From: Segatella copri
Lineage (GTDB): Bacteria; Bacteroidota; Bacteroidia; Bacteroidales; Bacteroidaceae
Direction: 5' to 3'
Assembly (NCBI RefSeq): GCF_019249655.2
Contig: NZ_CP137557.1
Coordinates: 3,567,001-3,631,000, forward strand
DNA: 64,000 nucleotides
Below, piece after piece: positions 59,008-64,000 of this stretch. A program made the position numbers and the translations under genes. Numbering within the stretch: the first letter of the stretch is position 1; the number at the start of each line of letters is the position of its first letter. Under the pieces are notes generated by a model, which saw only the letters and a program-made list of their open reading frames with translations, did no database searches and was not told the origin of the DNA.

Positions 59008-59037
59008 CAGCAGAAATCAAACAACTATCAAACGATT

Positions 59038-59553
59038 ATGGAACAGTCAACTCATAACCAGGCGCAAATAATCGCCGCCTTTTATACCGTTCATCAGAAT
59101 GAACTCGTCAACTTCGCCACTTCCCGCTTGGGTAATCGCGAGGAGGCAGAAGATCTTGTACAGGATGCTTTCTTCAAGCTGATGACCTTTGAAGGTATCA
59201 TCAACGAGGCAACCATCAAGTCGTTTGCCTATACCATCACAGCCAACAAGGTGAAGGACCTTCTCCGCCGTCGCATCTTCCGTCATAAGATGGAGGAGAA
59301 TGCCAAGTATGAGATGGAACTCCAGCACTCTCATGTAGAGCGCATGACAGAGTATCATGATACCCTGCGCATGGTGAATGACAGTATGGCAAGATTGTCT
59401 CCAGCTTGTGCCAAGGTATATCGCATGAGTCTCATTGAGGATATGACAGCTGGCGACATTGCTCAGGAGATGAATGTCTCCAAGCGCACCGTGGAGTCTC
59501 AGCTCTTCACCTCTCGCAAGCAGGTGAGGGCCATGCTGAGCATGGCGATGTAA
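59038..59553 (+). CDS. ECF-type RNA polymerase sigma factor
   Basis: 171 residues from the ATG at 59038; an earlier in-frame start overlaps the promoter. The sigma-2 region is FATSRLGNREEAEDLVQDAF and FFKLMTFEG; the sigma-4 region is DMTAGDIAQEMNVSKRTVES with its helix-turn-helix. No FecR-type anti-sigma gene is next to it. The last bases of its stop overlap an ATG in TAATG, and the alginate-lyase-like gene follows at 60 bp, so it probably shares a transcript with it. Confidence 0.9.
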   Translation: MEQSTHNQAQIIAAFYTVHQNELVNFATSRLGNREEAEDLVQDAFFKLMTFEGIINEATIKSFAYTITANKVKDLLRRRIFRHKMEENAKYEMELQHSHVERMTEYHDTLRMVNDSMARLSPACAKVYRMSLIEDMTAGDIAQEMNVSKRTVESQLFTSRKQVRAMLSMAM

Positions 59554-59612
59554 TGTATAATTCAAATTTAACCCACTTTTTAAAGTGGAGTCAACATTTA
59601 AACTTAAAAGCA

Positions 59613-62456
59613 ATGAGAAAATTATCTTTTATTTTTTTGATGTTGGTTGCATTTGTCTTTACTGTCAGTGCCCAACGCACATTCAAGCATCCTGGTAGTA
59701 TCCTGGCTGCTTCAGACTTGGAAAGAATCAAGACTCATGTCAATGCCGGTGACGAGCCTTGGGCTTCGCTTTGGAAAGAGATGCAAGCCGATAATTTCGC
59801 CAAGCCTACTTATACCCCCTATGCTCGTGCAGAGATAGGCGGAAGTAATGGACAGCGTCAACGTGCGGCGCAAGACGCTTATGCTGCCATGATTAATGCC
59901 ATAGAGTGGCATGTAACAGGCAATGAGGCTTATGCCAAGTGTGCAGCAAATATCTTGTCGGCATGGGCTACCACTTTGGAGACCGCCACAGCTGAACTCT
60001 ATCAGTATCCATCTCGTGCCCTGATACTTGCTGCTGAGATGCTCCGCAATACGGATGGTAGTTTTTATCAGGGATGGGAGGCTAAGAACCGTGATCTTTT
60101 CCTTTCTAAGGTGCGTACAGTTCTTTATCCTGCATGCCGCCAGTTCTGCACTTACACAAACTCTCATCCTTCTTGGTACACTCCAGCAGCCTTGGCAGTT
60201 ATTGCTGCCGGTGTATTGCTCGATGATGAGAAGATTTATCAGGAAGGTTATCAGTTGATGTTGGATGAGTCCCATTGGGGCACCATGTTTGGTGGAAGCA
60301 TTGACCCTAGTGGTCAGATGCGAGAGATGGGACGTGACAATGTACATGGTGGACTGACCTTGGGTGACATAGCTCAGGCATGTCTTGTATGTTGGAATCA
60401 GGGCGATGATCTCTTTGGTGCTGGAGACAACCGTCTCCTCAAGGGTATGGAGTATTGGTGTCGATACAACACAGGTCATACTGATGCCCCTTTCGAGCCA
60501 GTTGATTGCAGTGGACTAGATAATATGAGTGGAATCAAGTTCTATTATATTTCAACTCACAACAATGGTTTCCGTCTTCGTCCTGATGCTTGCTGCTTCG
60601 AGGCGGTATATCATCATTACAAGGAAGTGAAAGGAATGGATGACAGCTTGTTCCCTTATCTGACAATGGCAGCTAAATTAGCTCGCCCTGACACACGCAA
60701 TGAATTGTTGGGATATGGCACTCTTTTCTTTACGATAGATGCTGCAGCATCACCTTATTTTACTGAGGTGCCAGCAAAGCCTGTCAACTTGAAGGCAGAG
60801 GATGGATTTAAGAAGATTTGTATTAGCTGGAATCATCCTGTGGGTGAAGATGCCAGGGGATTTGTTGTATATCGTTCTGAGGATGGCAAGAATTTCTCTA
60901 CACTTAAGACCTGGGATTATTATGCCAATAATGAGTATATAGACGAACAGGTGGAAGTGGGGAAAACTTACTATTATAAGGTGAGATTGCTCAATAAGGC
61001 TGGTTACAGCGAGTTTAGCGAGGTGGTCAGTGCTACTGCGCAAGAAGGTAGCGATGCCCTGCCTGCTAGATGGACGTTTGCTCCTATTGGCAATACACTG
61101 GGAGGTTCGCTCTTTACTGCTGCGCAAGATTCAACATTTGCCGTAGGTGGTGCTGGTAAAGACATTGGAGGAACAGCAGACTCTGAGGGGTTTGTATATC
61201 TGAAGATGAAGGGTGATGCCACTCTCACTGTGCGACTGTCTAGTACAGAAGAAGCTTTCTATAAGGTCGGTATTCAGATGCGTTCTACCTTAGGGGCTGG
61301 AGCGCAGAGAGTGGGAATTACGTTAGGCGAAAAGGGATGCCGCATACTTCGCACTTGTACACGTTCTTCTTCAAACGGAAATACTGTTTGGAAGGAAGCT
61401 ACCAATTATGGCAAGGCACCAATGTGGATGCGTATCAAGCGTCAGGGCAAACTCTTTACTACTTACATTAGCCGAGATAATTTAACTTGGCATCAGGTGG
61501 GTGAAAGCATAGTCAGCATGCCTTCTACCTATTATGTGGGAATGGCAAGTTGCTCTGGTAATACTAGCAAGGTGTACCAGGCTGTGTTTGATCATGTGAA
61601 AGTAGAAGGGACGGTATGTGAACCTGGTTCAAAGCCTGCGGCTCCTACTTCATTAGCGGCTTCTTGGCCAGGGGCAAACCATGTGTATCTCTCTTGGAGA
61701 TCTACTACTGATGCGGATAGCTTCTATGTCTATCGTTCTGTTGATAGGAAGTCTTATGAATGTATCGCTAAAACACGTGCCACAAGTTTGGTGGATGAGA
61801 TTAGTGAGAATGGTACATATTATTATAAGGTGTCAGCAAAGAATGACTGGGGTGAAGGTGTCTGCTCTTCAGTTAAGACCGTTACCACTTATGATAGTGA
61901 GAAACTTAATGGAACTATAATCGGATCGGAGGGGTCTTATAAAAATAATTCCTCTCGTACTATTACGGCAGCTTTGGATGGCAATCTCTCCACTTTCTTT
62001 GATGCCAAAAATGAGTCTGGTGACTGGCTGGGATACGATATGGGCGAGGGCAATGCTGCTATGTTGTTATATGTGAAGTATGCTCCTAGAGTGGGCTATG
62101 TCTCTCGAATGGTAGGAGGAAAGATCCAGGTTTCTAACACGGAAGATTTCAAATCTGCTATTACTGTTGCTACGATTGCCTCTGCTCCTGTAGAGAATCA
62201 GCTCACTCTGTTGAGGGCTCCTGCTGGTAAGTTCTATCGTTACATGAGATATATTGGCCCAGATAAAGGCAGTTGCAATGTGGCCGAGATTGAGTTTTAT
62301 GGAGTAAAAAAGACGGTGGAAACTGGCATAGAGAATGTATCAGAATCAAGCAAATCCCTTGTTTCAGGCCGCATCTACAATTTGCAAGGACAAGAGGTCA
62401 AAACAGTAGGAAAGGGCCTGTATATTATCAATGGTAAGAAAGTAGTGGTAAGATAA
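59613..62456 (+). CDS. Multidomain alginate-lyase-like secreted protein
   Basis: 947 residues from the ATG at 59613, where a signal peptide starts (RKLSFIFLMLVAFVFTVSAQ); an overlapping upstream ATG lacks one. Residues about 20-390 match the alginate_lyase superfamily (GRDNVHGGLTLGDIAQACLV, ATSNAEAYAK-like helices). A fibronectin III domain (WNHPVGEDARGFVVYRSEDG), a concanavalin-like beta-sandwich (RWTFAPIGNTLGGSLF), a second fibronectin III and an F5/8-type carbohydrate-binding module (LDGNLSTFFDA) follow, then a T9SS-type tail (GRIYNLQGQEVKTVGKGLYI). Likely a surface enzyme degrading a uronate-containing glycan. The upstream regulator and hydrolase fit a small utilisation locus. Confidence 0.83.
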   Translation: MRKLSFIFLMLVAFVFTVSAQRTFKHPGSILAASDLERIKTHVNAGDEPWASLWKEMQADNFAKPTYTPYARAEIGGSNGQRQRAAQDAYAAMINAIEWHVTGNEAYAKCAANILSAWATTLETATAELYQYPSRALILAAEMLRNTDGSFYQGWEAKNRDLFLSKVRTVLYPACRQFCTYTNSHPSWYTPAALAVIAAGVLLDDEKIYQEGYQLMLDESHWGTMFGGSIDPSGQMREMGRDNVHGGLTLGDIAQACLVCWNQGDDLFGAGDNRLLKGMEYWCRYNTGHTDAPFEPVDCSGLDNMSGIKFYYISTHNNGFRLRPDACCFEAVYHHYKEVKGMDDSLFPYLTMAAKLARPDTRNELLGYGTLFFTIDAAASPYFTEVPAKPVNLKAEDGFKKICISWNHPVGEDARGFVVYRSEDGKNFSTLKTWDYYANNEYIDEQVEVGKTYYYKVRLLNKAGYSEFSEVVSATAQEGSDALPARWTFAPIGNTLGGSLFTAAQDSTFAVGGAGKDIGGTADSEGFVYLKMKGDATLTVRLSSTEEAFYKVGIQMRSTLGAGAQRVGITLGEKGCRILRTCTRSSSNGNTVWKEATNYGKAPMWMRIKRQGKLFTTYISRDNLTWHQVGESIVSMPSTYYVGMASCSGNTSKVYQAVFDHVKVEGTVCEPGSKPAAPTSLAASWPGANHVYLSWRSTTDADSFYVYRSVDRKSYECIAKTRATSLVDEISENGTYYYKVSAKNDWGEGVCSSVKTVTTYDSEKLNGTIIGSEGSYKNNSSRTITAALDGNLSTFFDAKNESGDWLGYDMGEGNAAMLLYVKYAPRVGYVSRMVGGKIQVSNTEDFKSAITVATIASAPVENQLTLLRAPAGKFYRYMRYIGPDKGSCNVAEIEFYGVKKTVETGIENVSESSKSLVSGRIYNLQGQEVKTVGKGLYIINGKKVVVR

Positions 62457-62580
62457 TGCGCAGACATTTTATCATGTTGACAAAACTTGCGTAATTGAAT
62501 TATAATATTGATGCCCTCAATTAGAAAAAACTTCTCGTTTTTCCAGGTTCAGCAGGTTGCCATATTCCACCTTCACCCAT

Positions 62581-62619
62581 AGGTAACTACTCAGCCCCCC
62601 AGGGCATGGGTAGTTACCT
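62581..62619. terminator. Hairpin between the lyase-like gene and the AAA gene
   Basis: AGGTAACTAC and GTAGTTACCT form a 10-bp stem with CCC/GGG continuing inside. No clear T-run follows, so it is only a probable terminator. The rest of 62457-62737 holds no gene. Confidence 0.45.
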
Positions 62620-62737
62620 TACAGTTGTACAACAGCAAGAATTGCATTGAATTTAGAATTTGATCGAGCGTAAAACTTCGTCTATGTCTGTACACTGTCT
62701 TGCCATTTAGATGCAAAGATAGGCTTCTTTTGTGAAA

Positions 62738-64000
62738 TCACACTTCCTCCATTCTCTTCAGCTCCCAGCCCTCAAATTGCATGATAATCTTATGCAAGGT
62801 GGTGCCTTGTCGGAGAGCCTCTACCCTAGGTGCCTCGGCATATCGCTTGATTTGCTCCACGGCTTCTGCCCATTGTAACTCGGCTTTCGTATGCTTGCCA
62901 TCCTTGCTCATGGCGTTGAACTCGCTCTTTGGCAATATCTTCAGTTCAATGATGTAACAGTGTTTTGTAGGATAATGAGTCAAGTCGGGTAGGAGGAAGA
63001 AGTCGCAATAGCCATGATTTAATTCCAACTCTGGGGCAGTATAATAGTAGCCATTCAGGCTCAGATAAGCCATGAAGAAACCTTGCAGGTTGCGTTCTGC
63101 CTCGATGCCGTCACGAACAGAAGATATCTTGGTGTATGCATCTGCCAAGAACTGAAGTCCATCATGCCATTTGCCATCGTATGCCATGTCATAATAGTAG
63201 GCTTCTAACTGCTCCGTATCGACACTCGCCTTCTCCTCATACAATTCCATCAAGTACTCGTAATACTGTTTGCGAACGTTATTGTTAGGGATGCCAAGTA
63301 TCAAGCGGTCACCCTTCGTTCCCTTGATGGTCAACATACCATAATAGAAGAGCAAACTCACAAACATACGTGGCTTGGTTAACATTCGGGCAGGGAAAGT
63401 CTCTGCAATCTTGCCTATAATTTCGCCATTCTCTATAATGGTGCGAATCACACCTTTGCGGTTGCCATCCAACTTGTCGAGTTGGAGCAACTTCTTCATC
63501 TTGTTGTAATCCGTCTTCGTATTTGGGTCAACCATTTCCTCAGGGCCTTCGCCACTGCTCATATAATTACGGAGAAAATAAAGCACCATGTCACAGTTGA
63601 ACACCTTACTCTGTGTGCCTAATGCTTGTTTAGAGAAGCAATAGTTATCATACCAAGGCTTCATCTCTTGGATGATAGCCTCGACATCGCTATCTGCCGG
63701 AATCCTCCCCACATTCTTATAATAGGTGAACATCTCCCTTACATCCTCTGTAGAGAATCCAAGCATCTGGTTGAATTCCTCCTTGGTGGATATGTGCCAA
63801 CCGATATTGTAGCCACTTGTTACGTCATCCAGCGTCACAGGGCTTACACCCATCATAAAGATGCGCTCAAAGGAACCCTTGAACTTCTTGAAGATATCAC
63901 GATAGAAGCCCTCGGCATGAGTGATAGCCCAATACACATCCTCTCCCTGCTCATTGAGCACGGTGTTGGTAAAGTTGTCATACTCATCGATGATGAGATA
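62738..64000 (-). CDS. AAA-ATPase-like / PD-(D/E)XK protein (DUF1703 type), N-terminus beyond window
   Basis: About 420 residues are present; the frame stays open to the window edge, where LIIDEYDNFTNTVL (Walker B) is read, so the Walker A region lies outside. Following segments (RIFMMGVSPVTLDDVTSGYN, MKPWYDNYCFSK) and the C-terminal domain (GYCDFFLLPDLTHYPTKHCY, IIELKI: Asp, Glu-x-Lys) match the same family as the gene at 46574. The sequences differ widely, so it is a distant paralogue. Function unknown. Confidence 0.85.
   Translation of the reverse strand, partial: YLIIDEYDNFTNTVLNEQGEDVYWAITHAEGFYRDIFKKFKGSFERIFMMGVSPVTLDDVTSGYNIGWHISTKEEFNQMLGFSTEDVREMFTYYKNVGRIPADSDVEAIIQEMKPWYDNYCFSKQALGTQSKVFNCDMVLYFLRNYMSSGEGPEEMVDPNTKTDYNKMKKLLQLDKLDGNRKGVIRTIIENGEIIGKIAETFPARMLTKPRMFVSLLFYYGMLTIKGTKGDRLILGIPNNNVRKQYYEYLMELYEEKASVDTEQLEAYYYDMAYDGKWHDGLQFLADAYTKISSVRDGIEAERNLQGFFMAYLSLNGYYYTAPELELNHGYCDFFLLPDLTHYPTKHCYIIELKILPKSEFNAMSKDGKHTKAELQWAEAVEQIKRYAEAPRVEALRQGTTLHKIIMQFEGWELKRMEEV

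Overview
The window looks like a chromosomal segment of a gut or oral Bacteroidales bacterium, most likely a Prevotella/Segatella (P. copri-like) species. Three things point there: many Bacteroidetes-type -7 boxes (TAnnTTTG, some with a TTG/TTTG -33 element about 19-20 bp upstream), weak Shine-Dalgarno sites, and characteristic families (S46 dipeptidyl peptidase, hybrid two-component regulator, BspA-like leucine-rich repeats, DUF4143-type AAA ATPases, C-terminal tails resembling type IX secretion sorting domains). The species is inferred; no rRNA is present.

Layout. 1-1.2 kb: partial transposase. 1.4-5.0 kb: M16 peptidase, diverging from a PfkB kinase plus flavodiiron protein operon. 5.2-8.7 kb: AAA/DUF4143 ATPase, LOG-family enzyme, secreted esterase. 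8.8-14.2 kb is an accessory patch: ATPase gene remnant, DUF2971 protein, leucine-rich repeat surface protein, decayed gene start, and a complete 2.03-kb IS1182-like element sitting inside a copy of a dispersed hairpin repeat. 14.2-18.0 kb: DUF3843-like protein and a DEAD-box helicase with a structured leader and TTG start. 18.1-23.5 kb: broken PstS-like lipoprotein gene, a second AAA/DUF4143 ATPase, a GH2 enzyme. 23.6-31.0 kb: S46 peptidase, Fic-type remnant, flippase, SpmA-SpmB fusion, CDF transporter. 31-40.7 kb: TonB receptor, a third orphan ATPase, flavin reductase, the N-degron operon clpS-clpA-aat, and a PafA-type phosphatase. 41-48.4 kb is a second accessory patch: secreted and TPR proteins, Fic remnant, palindromic 21-bp array, disrupted tRNA-Met(CAT), antitoxin-like peptide, DarT-like ADP-ribosyltransferase with an unknown partner, structured RNA candidate, AAA/PD-(D/E)XK protein and an intact tRNA-Met(CAT). 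48.6-53.1 kb: Ca-type P-ATPase, RibF, CPBP protease. 53.1-62.5 kb: a carbohydrate locus (beta-helix hydrolase, hybrid two-component regulator, ECF sigma factor, alginate-lyase-like protein). 62.7-64 kb: a partial AAA/PD-(D/E)XK protein.

The most interesting parts are these. First, a DarT-like ADP-ribosyltransferase with an unfamiliar N-terminal half lies next to an unrecognised small gene and between two copies of a tRNA-Met segment. One tRNA copy has its D-arm replaced by a hairpin insert. Second, three orphan AAA ATPase genes each carry a different set of repeated or competing palindromes directly upstream. Third, several genes carry short in-frame repeat expansions (M16 linker, esterase signal-peptide junction, regulator propeller). 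All functional statements are from sequence reading only.
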